From contig NZ_CP104877.1 in the NCBI RefSeq assembly GCF_025452095.1, positions 1,798,001 to 1,862,000 on the forward strand: a stretch of 64,000 bases of DNA, given 5' to 3'. Position numbers and translations under genes: made by a program. A model generated the notes under the pieces. The model was not told where the DNA came from. It worked only from the letters and a program-made list of their open reading frames with translations, and ran no database searches. Below, one piece after another: positions 18,634 to 27,800 of this stretch. Source of the DNA: Paenarthrobacter sp. JL.01a (GTDB lineage: Bacteria; Actinomycetota; Actinomycetes; Actinomycetales; Micrococcaceae). Position 1 is the first letter of the stretch. Each line of letters starts with the position of its first letter.

Positions 18634-19851
18634 GTGGCAGCACCGCAGAATTACCTGGCCGTCATCAAGGTCGTCGGCATCGGCGGCGGTGGCGTGAACG
18701 CAGTCAACCGCATGATCGAGGTCGGCCTTCGGGGAGTCGAGTTCATCGCCATCAATACTGACGCGCAGGCGCTGCTTATGAGCGACGCCGACGTCAAGCT
18801 TGACGTCGGCCGCGAGCTGACGCGCGGCCTTGGCGCCGGCGCCAACCCCGAGGTTGGCAAGCAGGCCGCAGAGGACCACGCTGACGAGATCGAAGAAGTT
18901 CTCCGTGGCGCTGACATGGTCTTCGTTACCGCTGGAGAAGGCGGTGGCACCGGCACCGGTGGCGCTCCCGTGGTTGCGCGCATCGCGCGCTCCCTCGGTG
19001 CGCTCACCATTGGCGTGGTGACCCGTCCGTTCACGTTCGAGGGCCGTCGTCGCGCAGGTTCCGCCGAGGCAGGCATCGACGCGCTCCGCGATGAAGTCGA
19101 CACCCTGATCGTCATCCCCAACGACCGCCTCCTGTCCATCAGCGACCGCAACGTCTCCGTCCTGGACGCCTTCCGCTCAGCGGACCAGGTGCTCCTTTCC
19201 GGTGTCCAGGGCATCACCGACCTCATCACCACGCCGGGCCTGATCAACCTGGACTTCGCCGACGTCAAGTCCGTCATGCAGGGCGCCGGTTCAGCGCTGA
19301 TGGGTATCGGCTCCGCCCGGGGCGAAGACCGCGCCGTCAAGGCAGCGGAACTCGCCATTGCCTCCCCGCTCCTGGAAGCCTCCATTGATGGCGCCCACGG
19401 TGTGCTGCTCTCCATCCAGGGTGGCTCGGACCTTGGCCTCTTCGAAATCAACGAAGCAGCCCGCCTTGTCCAGGAAGTCGCCCACCCCGAAGCCAACATC
19501 ATCTTCGGTGCCGTCATCGACGATGCCCTCGGTGACGAAGCACGCGTCACCGTCATCGCCGCAGGGTTCGACGACGTCAAGGCCACCTCGCCGTCGATGG
19601 ACCAGTCCCGTCCCGCCCAGAACCCCGTTCCGGCCGACCGACCGGCAGCGCCGTCCAGTGCGCCGTCGAACGCCGCTCCGCAGCACGCCACGGCAGGTAT
19701 CGGTGCCTCCGGACTGAGCAACTGGGGCCAGCAGCGTCCCTCCGCCTTGCCCGCCGACTCGGGCTTCGACGTCGATCTTCCCGCTGTGGTTGAACCGGAC
19801 CTTTCGGGCAGCCGCTCGGACGACCTCGACGTTCCTGACTTCCTGAAGTAA
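18634..19851 (+). CDS. ftsZ: Cell division GTPase FtsZ
   Basis: Tubulin-like GTPase that forms the Z-ring. The N-terminus [17 protein letters not shown] and the tubulin signature GGGTGTG (residues 103-109) are intact, as is the T7-loop region [12 protein letters not shown] variable Pro/Ala/Ser linker from about residue 315 leads to the conserved C-terminal tail DLDVPDFLK, the likely SepF docking peptide. GTG 18634 gives 405 residues beginning [10 protein letters not shown] and follows AAGGGG; an earlier in-frame start adds 16 unconserved residues. The 219-base gap after ftsQ holds its own promoter candidate, so ftsZ can probably be transcribed apart from the mur genes. Confidence 0.96.
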   Translation: MAAPQNYLAVIKVVGIGGGGVNAVNRMIEVGLRGVEFIAINTDAQALLMSDADVKLDVGRELTRGLGAGANPEVGKQAAEDHADEIEEVLRGADMVFVTAGEGGGTGTGGAPVVARIARSLGALTIGVVTRPFTFEGRRRAGSAEAGIDALRDEVDTLIVIPNDRLLSISDRNVSVLDAFRSADQVLLSGVQGITDLITTPGLINLDFADVKSVMQGAGSALMGIGSARGEDRAVKAAELAIASPLLEASIDGAHGVLLSIQGGSDLGLFEINEAARLVQEVAHPEANIIFGAVIDDALGDEARVTVIAAGFDDVKATSPSMDQSRPAQNPVPADRPAAPSSAPSNAAPQHATAGIGASGLSNWGQQRPSALPADSGFDVDLPAVVEPDLSGSRSDDLDVPDFLK

Positions 19852-19874
19852 GCCGCGTCCGGAAGAGTCAGTAC

Positions 19875-20591
19875 TTGGTGTTTTTGTGGCGAGCTGAAGT
19901 CCGGCCCGGCGTCTCTGTAGCCTTCACGGATACGGGCGCCGGGAACCTGGCCCTCCATGTGGGGGATAAGCCCGATAACGTGAACCTCCGGCGTGTCCGG
20001 CTGGAAGAAGCAGCGGGCCTGGGCTCCAGGAAGTTTCAATTCATGGACCAGGTACATGGCAATCACGTCGAGTTCATCGCCTCCCACGGCGCCGGGCCGA
20101 CTGCCGACGCCATGGTCTCTGCGGCAGTCATTCCCGACGGCTCGCCCCAGCCGTTGGCGGTGATGGTGGCTGACTGTGTGCCGGTGGTCCTGGTGGGGAC
20201 TGATTCCAGCGACAACCCGGTCATTGCCGTTGCCCACGCCGGACGTCCGGGAGTCGCATCGGGAATAGTGACCTCCACGGTTGCCGGCATGCGCAGCCGC
20301 GGGGCCTTGGACATCCGTGCCTGGGTGGGCCCCTCCATCTGCGGAGCCTGCTACGAAGTTCCGGAACAGCTCCGCTCCGAAGTTGCCGCCAAAGTGCCCG
20401 CTACGTGGTCCTCCACGTCCTGGGGCACGCCCTCCCTGGACTTGCCGGCCGGAGTGCGCGCCCAATTGGACAAGGCCGGTGTGGCGGTGGAGTACCTGGG
20501 GGAGTGCACCTTGGAGAGTGATTCCCTGTTTTCCTACCGCCGGGACGCGCGCACTGGCCGCTTTGCAGGATTGGTGTGGACGCATGGCTGA
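19875..20591 (+). CDS. pgeF: Peptidoglycan editing factor PgeF (YfiH/laccase-domain family)
   Basis: Member of the YfiH family; in Escherichia coli the homologue removes wrongly incorporated residues from UDP-MurNAc intermediates, and others act as purine nucleosidases or phosphorylases. The His-Cys-His metal site is recognisable: LALHVGD, ADCVPVVLVG and AHAG. The usual HAGWRG reads HAGRPG here. The start is TTG 19875 or GTG 19878; neither has an obvious ribosome-binding site. It is 23 bases after ftsZ and overlaps yggS by eight bases. Confidence 0.9.
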   Translation: MVFLWRAEVRPGVSVAFTDTGAGNLALHVGDKPDNVNLRRVRLEEAAGLGSRKFQFMDQVHGNHVEFIASHGAGPTADAMVSAAVIPDGSPQPLAVMVADCVPVVLVGTDSSDNPVIAVAHAGRPGVASGIVTSTVAGMRSRGALDIRAWVGPSICGACYEVPEQLRSEVAAKVPATWSSTSWGTPSLDLPAGVRAQLDKAGVAVEYLGECTLESDSLFSYRRDARTGRFAGLVWTHG

Positions 20592-21348
20592 GCCCGGCAA
20601 CAACGAGGCCCGACTGGCCGGTACTTCCGGGGAGGCGGACACCCGCTCCGCGCAACTGACGCAGCGCCTTGCCGTCGTCAAGCACCGGATTGAGGCAGCC
20701 ACTGCAGCCGCCGGCCGGACGGATGCTCCCCGGTTGATCGTCGTCACCAAGTTCCATCCCGCCGACGACGTCCGCAGGCTCTCCGCCTTGGGGATCACCG
20801 ATGTCGGTGAAAACCGCGACCAGGAAGCCGCGGCGAAGGCCGCCGAACTTGCCGGGATGGACCTTCGCTGGCATTTCATCGGACAGCTGCAAAGCAACAA
20901 GGCAAAGTCCGTGGCCAAGTATGCGTCCTCCGTCCAGTCGATCGACAGGCTCCAGCTGGTTGATGCGTTGGCTAAAGCCATCGCACGGGAGCAGGACGCC
21001 ACCGGCAGGAATGATCTCGATTGCTTCATCCAGGTCAGCCTGGATGACGACGCCGGTGCGCACCGTGGCGGTGCCGCCCCGGAGGCCGTGGGGGAACTTG
21101 CCGAACGGATTGAGTCTGCTGCCGGCCTGCGGTTGTCCGGCCTGATGGCGGTTGCCCCGCTGGGCGCCGATCCGGAGGAAGCTTTCGCCAGACTGGCAGG
21201 CATTTCCGAGGCCCTGCGTGGTGACCACCCTGACGCAACGGGCATTTCCGCAGGCATGAGCCAGGACCTGGAGGCCGCCGTGAAGTTCGGGGCGACACAC
21301 CTGAGAATTGGCTCCGATATTCTCGGTTCCCGTCCGGCCGTGGGGTAG
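20584..21348 (+). CDS. YggS family pyridoxal phosphate-binding protein
   Basis: PLP-homeostasis protein (YggS/YlmE/PROSC family) with a single TIM-barrel domain. The PLP lysine is in LIVVTKFHP. Further family features are GENRDQE, WHFIGQLQSNKAK and SMGMS-like GISAGMSQDLEAAVKFGATHLRIGSDILG at the C-terminus. No catalytic activity is known for the family. ATG 20584 overlaps the pgeF stop and gives 254 residues with a 35-residue extension before the barrel. It sits between ftsZ and sepF, the usual Gram-positive order. Confidence 0.92.
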   Translation: MAEPGNNEARLAGTSGEADTRSAQLTQRLAVVKHRIEAATAAAGRTDAPRLIVVTKFHPADDVRRLSALGITDVGENRDQEAAAKAAELAGMDLRWHFIGQLQSNKAKSVAKYASSVQSIDRLQLVDALAKAIAREQDATGRNDLDCFIQVSLDDDAGAHRGGAAPEAVGELAERIESAAGLRLSGLMAVAPLGADPEEAFARLAGISEALRGDHPDATGISAGMSQDLEAAVKFGATHLRIGSDILGSRPAVG

Positions 21349-21356
21349 CGTCAAAG

Positions 21357-21385
21357 TATTGGAATGACGGGCCGGGGTTCCAATA
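21357..21385. promoter_or_regulatory. Inverted repeat upstream of sepF
   Basis: Perfect 8-base arms TATTGGAA (21357-21364) and TTCCAATA (21378-21385) around 13 GC-rich bases, 49 bases before the sepF start and 9 bases after the yggS stop. No T-tract follows, so an operator or an mRNA stem is more likely than a terminator. Confidence 0.5.
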
Positions 21386-21433
21386 TGTCAAGTCATGGCG
21401 GCCCGCCTACTGCAGAAACGATAGGAGTGCACC

Positions 21434-21970
21434 ATGGCTGGCGCTCTGCGCAAGACAATGATCTATCTTGGGCTCGCCGACGGCGATGAACACTACGAAT
21501 CTGAGCAGTCCGTCGCCGCGCACCACGACGAAGAACGCCCCCAGGCACAGGAACGGGAAGAGCGACGCGCGCCGGCTCCCGTCCGGGAAGTTGTCCGTGA
21601 AATGCCCCCAGTTGAGGTCGAAGAGGAATACCGCGCACCCGTGACACCCATTAAGCGTGCGGCGTCGAGCCGCGAAGATGCCTCTGGCTTGAGGCAGATC
21701 ACCACCGTCCATCCCCGCTCCTACAACGACGCCAAGGTCATCGGTGAGAGTTTCAGGGACGGTATCCCGGTCATCATGAATGTCACCGACATGGGCGAGG
21801 CGGATGCCAAGCGCCTGGTGGACTTCTCCGCCGGCTTGGTCTTTGGCCTGCATGGCAGCATCGAGCGGGTCACCAACAAGGTCTTCCTGTTGTCGCCGTC
21901 GTATGTTGAAGTCATCGGAGATGACAAGAAGGCCAGCGAAACGCAGGCCAGCTTCTTCAACCAGAGCTGA
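21434..21970 (+). CDS. sepF: Cell division protein SepF
   Basis: Cytoplasmic protein that anchors FtsZ to the membrane; in actinobacteria, which lack FtsA, it is the main anchor. The N-terminus [16 protein letters not shown] is the membrane-targeting amphipathic helix. A charged Glu/Arg/Pro linker covers about residues 20-80. The C-terminal SepF domain ([20 protein letters not shown] to [11 protein letters not shown]) is intact. TAGGAG precedes the ATG. A perfect inverted repeat lies upstream and a terminator-shaped hairpin follows. Confidence 0.95.
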   Translation: MAGALRKTMIYLGLADGDEHYESEQSVAAHHDEERPQAQEREERRAPAPVREVVREMPPVEVEEEYRAPVTPIKRAASSREDASGLRQITTVHPRSYNDAKVIGESFRDGIPVIMNVTDMGEADAKRLVDFSAGLVFGLHGSIERVTNKVFLLSPSYVEVIGDDKKASETQASFFNQS

Positions 21971-21987
21971 CAACAAGCTGTTAAGCC

Positions 21988-22017
21988 GATGCCAGGCGGG
22001 TCACCCTGCCTGGCATC
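21988..22017 (+). terminator. Hairpin after sepF, possible terminator
   Basis: Perfect 10-base arms GATGCCAGGC / GCCTGGCATC with a 10-base loop, followed by TGTGTTG rather than a clean T-run. It probably attenuates or ends transcripts from the ftsZ-sepF segment. Confidence 0.6.
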
Positions 22018-22078
22018 TGTGTTGCAATAGTAGGGACCGATCGGCATTCCGGAACAAGTGGGAGATCTGAGCTAACTC

Positions 22079-22366
22079 GTGGGCATTGTTTTCGGCCTTA
22101 TCTATATTGTGCTGTTCCTGTTCTTCATCGCCCTGATCATCCGCCTCGTGTTCGAGTGGGTTCAGATGTTTGCCCGCCAGTGGCGGCCGCGCGGTGTGGC
22201 ATTGGTAACAGCGCACGTGGTGTACTCCGTCACGGACCCGCCCCTGGCAAGGCTCCGTCGGCTGATACCGCCACTCCAGCTGGGCGGAATATCCTTGGAT
22301 TTGGGCTTCCTGATCCTGATAATCGCCGTGAGCATCGCCATGGCCATAACCAACAACCTGGCGTAG
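22079..22366 (+). CDS. YggT family membrane protein (YlmG-like)
   Basis: Small protein of the YggT/YlmG family with two membrane segments (about residues 3-25 and 73-92). The central stretch MFARQWRPRG and the DPPLARLRRLIPPLQLGGISLDLGF region, seen here as DPPLARLRRLIPP, is the family signature. The role is not firmly known; plant and bacterial relatives affect membrane organisation and division. The start is GTG 22079. In the same sepF-yggT-divIVA order as other Gram-positives. Confidence 0.88.
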   Translation: MGIVFGLIYIVLFLFFIALIIRLVFEWVQMFARQWRPRGVALVTAHVVYSVTDPPLARLRRLIPPLQLGGISLDLGFLILIIAVSIAMAITNNLA

Positions 22367-22413
22367 CCGCCCGCGGAACCAGGGCCACCGATGGTCCACA
22401 GGCCGCAAATTCG

Positions 22414-22441
22414 CCAATTCAACACGATGGTGTTGAATTGG
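22414..22441. promoter_or_regulatory. Perfect 12-base inverted repeat upstream of divIVA
   Basis: CCAATTCAACAC (22414-22425), four-base loop GATG, GTGTTGAATTGG (22430-22441). No T-tract follows. The right arm contains TTGAAT (22433-22438), which with TATTTA (22455-22460) 16 bases later could be the divIVA promoter, so the dyad may be an operator over the -35. Confidence 0.6.
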
Positions 22442-22521
22442 AGGAAACAGATGATATTTAGGTACCGTAGTTTTGAACGGCCGGAAGGCCTACTGACTAA
22501 CTAGACCAACGAGGTGACCAG

Positions 22522-23211
22522 ATGGCTTTGACGCCAGAAGACGTTGTCAACAAGCGCTTTCAGCCGACCAAGTTCCGCGAAGGCTACGACCAGGACGAGG
22601 TAGATGACTTCCTCGACGAGATCGTCGTGGAACTGCGCCGCTTGAACCAGGAGAATGACGAGCTTCGCAAGAAGCTTGGCGAAGCTGGTTCGGCTGTGCC
22701 TGCTGCAACCGCTGCGGCTCCGGTCGTCGAAAAGGTTCCGGCTCCCGTCAAGGTCGACAAGGAAGCTGAGGCGAAGGCAGAAGCCGAAGCCAAGGCTGCC
22801 GAAGCTGCCAAGAAGAAGGAAGCCGAGCAGGCTGCCGCAGCTGCGAAGGCCCCGGCCGCAAGCAACAGTGTGACTCCCTCCGCTGAATCCGCTGCCGGCC
22901 TGCTTGCCATGGCGCAGCAGATGCACGACAAGCACGTCGCCGATGGTGCGCAGCAGAAGGAAAAGATCATTGCCGAGGCTCAGATCGAGGCCTCCAGCCT
23001 CGTCAACGACGCCCAGGAGAAGTCCCGCAAGATCCTTGGCGCCCTCGAGCAGCAGCGTTCGGTCCTGGAGCGCAAGGTTGAGCAGCTCCGCGGCTTCGAG
23101 CGCGACTACCGTTCACGCCTGAAGGCCTACATCGAAGGCCAGTTGCGCGACCTGGATGCCCGTGGTTCCGTGGCTGCCCCCGAGGTCGGCGAAGCAACCG
23201 CAGACGTTTAG
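22522..23211 (+). CDS. divIVA: Polar growth protein DivIVA (Wag31/Ag84)
   Basis: Coiled-coil scaffold that binds curved membrane at the poles and septum and organises cell-wall synthesis. The N-terminal lipid-binding domain (residues 1-60, MALTPEDVVNKRF, DEVDDFLDEIV) is canonical. A long Ala/Lys/Glu-rich low-complexity stretch spans about 60-115, and a C-terminal coiled coil lies at about 130-215. A ribosome-binding site GAGGTGA precedes the ATG. A 28-base perfect hairpin lies 80 bases upstream and a terminator immediately downstream, so divIVA can be a separate transcript. Confidence 0.95.
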   Translation: MALTPEDVVNKRFQPTKFREGYDQDEVDDFLDEIVVELRRLNQENDELRKKLGEAGSAVPAATAAAPVVEKVPAPVKVDKEAEAKAEAEAKAAEAAKKKEAEQAAAAAKAPAASNSVTPSAESAAGLLAMAQQMHDKHVADGAQQKEKIIAEAQIEASSLVNDAQEKSRKILGALEQQRSVLERKVEQLRGFERDYRSRLKAYIEGQLRDLDARGSVAAPEVGEATADV

Positions 23212-23222
23212 CAAGTATTCTG

Positions 23223-23260
23223 AAAGCCGGTGGCTGAGGACTCCTCGGCCACCGGCCTTT
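23223..23260 (+). terminator. Intrinsic terminator after divIVA
   Basis: Stem AAAGCCGGTGGC / GCCACCGGCCTTT with one bulged C and a 13-base loop, then GCTTGTT. Confidence 0.8.
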
Positions 23261-23326
23261 GCTTGTTAAAGCCCAAAAGCGGACAACGCACCAAGAAGCC
23301 CGCCACGCCTCCGGAATGAAAGCACT

Positions 23327-23926
23327 ATGACAGACGACCTTAGCGATGACGCCCCGCAGGCTGCGCCCACCGCGCGGCGGAAGTGGCGTCCGGCCATGCT
23401 CTGGCTCTTTGCCGGCTTCGCCGCGTTCGCGTACACGTTTGACCAGCTCACGAAGCTCTGGGTGACCAGCACCATGACCGAGGGGGAGCGCATACCGGTC
23501 CTGCCCCCTCTGCTGCATTGGTACTACATCAGGAATTCCGGCGCCGCGTTTTCCATTGGCGAGAATGTGACGTGGATTTTCACCATCGTCATGGCAGCTG
23601 TTTCTGTGGCGATTCTCTTCCAGCTTCGCCGGCTTGGCTCCGCCTGGTGGGCGCTGTCGCTCGGCCTGCTCCTGGGCGGTGCCCTCGGCAATCTGACCGA
23701 CCGTTTGTTCCGCGAACCCTCCTTCGCCATGGGACACGTCGTCGACTTCATCCAGTTGCCCAATTTCGCCATCTTCAACATCGCCGACTCCGCGGTGGTA
23801 TCCGGCGTCGTTATCATCTGTCTGCTGACCCTGCGGGGGATCGGCATGGACGGCAGCCGCCACGTAGCAGCCGCGAAGCCTGCCGCGGACAAGAAGCCGG
23901 CCGGCGGGAGCGCTGCCGGTGAGTGA
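23327..23926 (+). CDS. lspA: Lipoprotein signal peptidase (signal peptidase II)
   Basis: Membrane aspartyl protease that cleaves signal peptides of lipidated prolipoproteins. Four membrane segments are visible. Family motifs are FDQLTKLWV near residue 38, NSGAAFS (70-76), GNLTDR with catalytic Asp125, and FNIADS with Asp154. Length 199 includes an N-terminal polar extension and an Ala/Lys-rich tail. It ends eight bases inside the rluD gene. A lipoprotein substrate candidate is encoded at 606-1202. Confidence 0.95.
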   Translation: MTDDLSDDAPQAAPTARRKWRPAMLWLFAGFAAFAYTFDQLTKLWVTSTMTEGERIPVLPPLLHWYYIRNSGAAFSIGENVTWIFTIVMAAVSVAILFQLRRLGSAWWALSLGLLLGGALGNLTDRLFREPSFAMGHVVDFIQLPNFAIFNIADSAVVSGVVIICLLTLRGIGMDGSRHVAAAKPAADKKPAGGSAAGE

Positions 23927-24845
23927 TTCCGTCGTAGTACCCGATGAGCTCGCCGGCGTCCGTGCCGATGCCGGCCTTGCCCGTTTGCTGGATATCTCGA
24001 GGTCTGCCGCGGCACTGCTCATTGCAGAAGGCAACGTCACCAGTGGCGGCGCGGCCCTGGGCAAATCGGCAAAGCTTGCGGCCGGCGCTGTTTTGGACAT
24101 CACGGTCCCCGAGCGTCGTGACCCCCTGGAAGTGGTGGAGGAAGTTGTGGAAGGCCTGAAGATCCTGCTGGACGACGAGGACTTTGTTGTCATCGACAAA
24201 CCTGTAGGAGTTGCAGCGCATCCCTCGCCCGGCTGGGTCGGTCCGACGGTGGTTGGCGGACTCGCCGGGGCGGGATACCGCATCTCGACGTCGGGAGCAC
24301 CTGAGCGGGCGGGTATTGTCCACAGGCTCGACGTCGGGACGTCCGGTGTCATGGTGGTGGCGAAGACAGAGCGCGCCTACACGGTGCTGAAGAAGGCCTT
24401 CAAGGAACGCACCGTCGACAAGGTTTATCACGCCGTCGTCCAAGGCCTGCCCGACCCCCTGGAAGGCACCATCGATGCGCCCATCGGCCGCCACCCCGGC
24501 CACGACTGGCGTTTCGCCGTCATCGAGGACGGCCGTCCCTCCGTCACGCACTATGAGGTTCTGGAAGCTTTCGGAAAGGCGACCCTGGTTGAAGTGCACC
24601 TGGAGACAGGACGTACGCACCAGATCCGGGTTCACTTCTCCGCTTTGAGGCATCCCTGTGCCGGAGATCTCACGTACGGGGCCGACCCCCGCCTCGCCGC
24701 GACCCTTGGCCTGACCCGGCAATGGCTGCATGCCCGCAAGCTTGGCTTCACCCACCCCCGGACCGGCGATTGGGTGGAGGTTGTCAGCGATTATCCGGCC
24801 GACCTCCAATACGCTTTGGACCTTCTCGCAACAGGATCTGCCTAG
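23919..24845 (+). CDS. RluD-family 23S rRNA pseudouridine synthase
   Basis: RluA/RluD family enzyme that isomerises uridines in 23S rRNA. An N-terminal S4 RNA-binding domain (about residues 1-85) precedes the catalytic domain, with the active-site motif HRLDVGTSG (catalytic Asp138). [12 protein letters not shown] is the second family signature. GTG 23919 overlaps lspA by eight bases. The exact target uridines cannot be told from sequence, so RluD is a family name here. Confidence 0.92.
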   Translation: MSDSVVVPDELAGVRADAGLARLLDISRSAAALLIAEGNVTSGGAALGKSAKLAAGAVLDITVPERRDPLEVVEEVVEGLKILLDDEDFVVIDKPVGVAAHPSPGWVGPTVVGGLAGAGYRISTSGAPERAGIVHRLDVGTSGVMVVAKTERAYTVLKKAFKERTVDKVYHAVVQGLPDPLEGTIDAPIGRHPGHDWRFAVIEDGRPSVTHYEVLEAFGKATLVEVHLETGRTHQIRVHFSALRHPCAGDLTYGADPRLAATLGLTRQWLHARKLGFTHPRTGDWVEVVSDYPADLQYALDLLATGSA

Positions 24846-24855
24846 CCCGGGACGG

Positions 24856-24861
24856 TAGACT
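24856..24861 (+). promoter_or_regulatory. -10 element for a probable leaderless dnaE1 transcript
   Basis: TAGACT lies six bases before GTG 24868, placing the start codon at the expected +1. The same TAGACT-N6-start arrangement occurs before the VOC gene at 52890. Confidence 0.5.
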
Positions 24862-24867
24862 GTCGTG

Positions 24868-27800
24868 GTGACTTCCAGCAATGATTCGTTCGTCCATCTC
24901 CACACCCACACCGAATACTCCATGCTGGATGGGGCGGCCAGGCTGGGGGAGCTGTTCGACGAGACTGAGCGCCTCGGCATGCCCGCGTTGGCCACCACGG
25001 ACCATGGCTATCTCTTTGGTGCCTTCGACTTCTGGCGCAAGGCAACGGACAAGGGCATCAAGCCGATCATCGGCGTCGAAGCCTATGTGACTCCCGGGAC
25101 GGCGCGTGGTGACAAAGAACGCGTCAGGTGGGGCGACGAAAGCCAGCGCAAAGACGATGTCTCCGGTGGTGGTTCGTACACGCACATGACGTTGCTGAGC
25201 TACAACAACGTGGGTATGCGTAACCTGTTCCGCGCCTCCTCCATTGCCTCCCTGGATTCGGTGTTCGGCAAGTGGCCGCGCCTGGACCGGGAACTGCTCA
25301 ACACCTATTCAGAGGGCCTTATTGCCACCACTGGGTGCCCGTCGGGTGAGGTGCAGACCAAACTGCGCCTTGGGCTCTACCGGGAGGCTGTGGAAGCCGC
25401 CGCCGAGTTCCGAGACATCTTCGGCGCGGAAAACTACTTCTGTGAGTTGATGGACCACGGCCTGGATATTGAAAGGCGCGTCACCGGAGACCTGCTCCGC
25501 CTGGCGAAGGAACTCAATCTCCCGCTGGTGGCCACCAACGACCTCCACTACACGCACGAACACGACGCCAAGGCGCACGAAGCCTTGCTGGCCATCCAGT
25601 CCGGCTCCACGCTGCTTGAGCCGACATACGACAACGGCGGTTCGCGCTTCGCCTTCTCAGGCAGCGGCTACTACCTGAAGTCTCCGCAGGAAATGCGGGA
25701 GTTGTTCCGGGACCATCCGGAAGCCTGCGACAACACGCTCCTGATCGCGGAGCGCTGCGAAGTGTCCTTCAACACCGGCGCCAACTACATGCCCCGCTTC
25801 CCTTGCCCGCCCGGAGAAGATGAGACCTCCTGGCTGGTCAAGGAAGTTGATGCCGGACTCAAGTACCGGTATCCCGGCGGAATCCCGGACAAGGTGCGCA
25901 AGCAGGCCGACTACGAGCTTGGCGTCATTACGTCCATGGGCTTCCCCGGGTACTTCCTGGTGGTGGCCGACTTCATCAACTGGGCCAAGAACAACGGCAT
26001 CCGCGTGGGCCCGGGCCGTGGTTCCGGTGCAGGCTCCATGGTGGCCTACGCCATGCGCATTACCGACCTCGACCCGCTCCAGCACGGCCTGATCTTCGAA
26101 CGCTTCCTTAACCCGGACCGCGTTTCCATGCCCGACTTCGACGTCGACTTCGATGATCGCCGCCGTTCGGAAGTGATCGACTACGTCACCAAGAAATACG
26201 GTGACGAACGCGTCGCGATGATCGTGACCTATGGAACGATCAAGACCAAGCAGGCGCTCAAGGACTCTTCCCGTGTGCTTGGCTATCCGTTCAGCATGGG
26301 TGAGACGCTGACCAAGGCCCTTCCGCCGGCCGTCATGGCCAAGGACATCCCGCTCGCGGACATCCAGAACCCTGAGGCCAAGCGTTACAGCGAGGCTGGG
26401 GACTTCCGGCAACTCATTGCCACCGACCCTGAGGCCGCCAAGGTCTTCGAGACTGCGCTGGGCATCGAGGGCCTGAAGCGCCAATGGGGTGTGCACGCGG
26501 CCGGTGTGATCATGTCCTCGGACCCCATCATCGACGTCATTCCGATCATGCGCCGTTTCCAGGACGGCCAGGTCATCACCCAGTTCGATTACCCCACGTC
26601 CGAAGGCCTTGGCCTGATCAAGATGGACTTCCTGGGCCTGCGAAACCTCACGATCATTTCGGACGCCCTGGAAAACATCAAGATGAACCGGGGGGTTGAG
26701 CTCGACCTCGAAACCCTGGAGCTGGACGACGCCGCGTCCTACGAGCTTCTGGCCCGCGGCGACACCCTGGGCGTGTTCCAGCTCGACGGCGGTCCCATGC
26801 GGTCGCTGCTCAAGCTCATGAAGCCTGACAACTTCGAAGACATCTCCGCAGTCCTTGCCTTGTACCGGCCCGGGCCCATGGGTGCCAACGCCCACACGGA
26901 CTACGCCTTGCGCAAGAACGGCATCCAGGAGGTCATTCCGATCCACCCGGAGCTCGAGGAACCGCTCAAGGAGATCCTCGGCGGAACCTTCGGTCTGATC
27001 GTGTACCAAGAGCAAGTCATGGCCGTTGCGCAGAAACTGGCAGGCTACTCGCTGGGTCAGGCAGACATCCTGCGGCGTGCCATGGGTAAGAAGAAGAAGT
27101 CCGAACTGGACAAGCAGTTTGCGGGCTTCTCCCAAGGCATGCAGGACAACGGTTACTCCATGGAGGCCGTCAAGACCCTGTGGGACATTCTCCTTCCGTT
27201 CTCCGACTACGCCTTCAACAAGGCGCACTCGGCCGCGTACGGGGTGATCTCCTACTGGACGGCTTACCTGAAGGCGCACTACGCGCCGGAGTACATGGCA
27301 GCCCTGTTGACATCGGTTGGCGATGACAAGGACAAGTCCGCGATCTACCTCAACGAGTGCCGCCGCATGGGCATCACCGTGCTGCCGCCGGACGTCAACG
27401 AATCGTCGTTGAACTTCACCCCGGTGGGCCAGGACATCCGCTTCGGCATGGGCGCCATCCGAAATGTCGGCGTGAACGTCGTCGACGCGATGGTCTCCAC
27501 CCGCTCAACCGAGGGCAAGTACACGTCCTTCAAGGACTTCCTCCTGAAGGTCCCTGCCGTGGTCTGCAACAAGCGCACCATCGAATCGCTGATCAAGGCC
27601 GGCGCCTTCGATTCCCTCGGCCACCACCGCAGGGCGCTTGCGATGGTCCACGAAGAAGCCATCGATTCTGTCATTACCCTCAAGCGCAATGAGGCCATTG
27701 GCCAGTTCGATCTCTTCGCCGGGTTTGAAGACCAGGAACCGGAAGCTTCGCTCACCACGGAGATTCCGGATCTGCCCGAGTGGGAAAAGAAGGACAAGCT

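Noticed and set aside
18651..21257. 868-codon minus-strand open frame opposite ftsZ, pgeF and yggS
   Set aside because: It spans three recognisable plus-strand genes and their gaps, is Ser/Arg/Ala-rich without any family motif, and is what high-GC codon bias produces on the opposite strand.
22700..22860. Ala/Lys/Glu low-complexity stretch in divIVA as a possible repeat expansion
   Set aside because: Codons vary along the stretch and such linkers are normal in actinobacterial DivIVA proteins.
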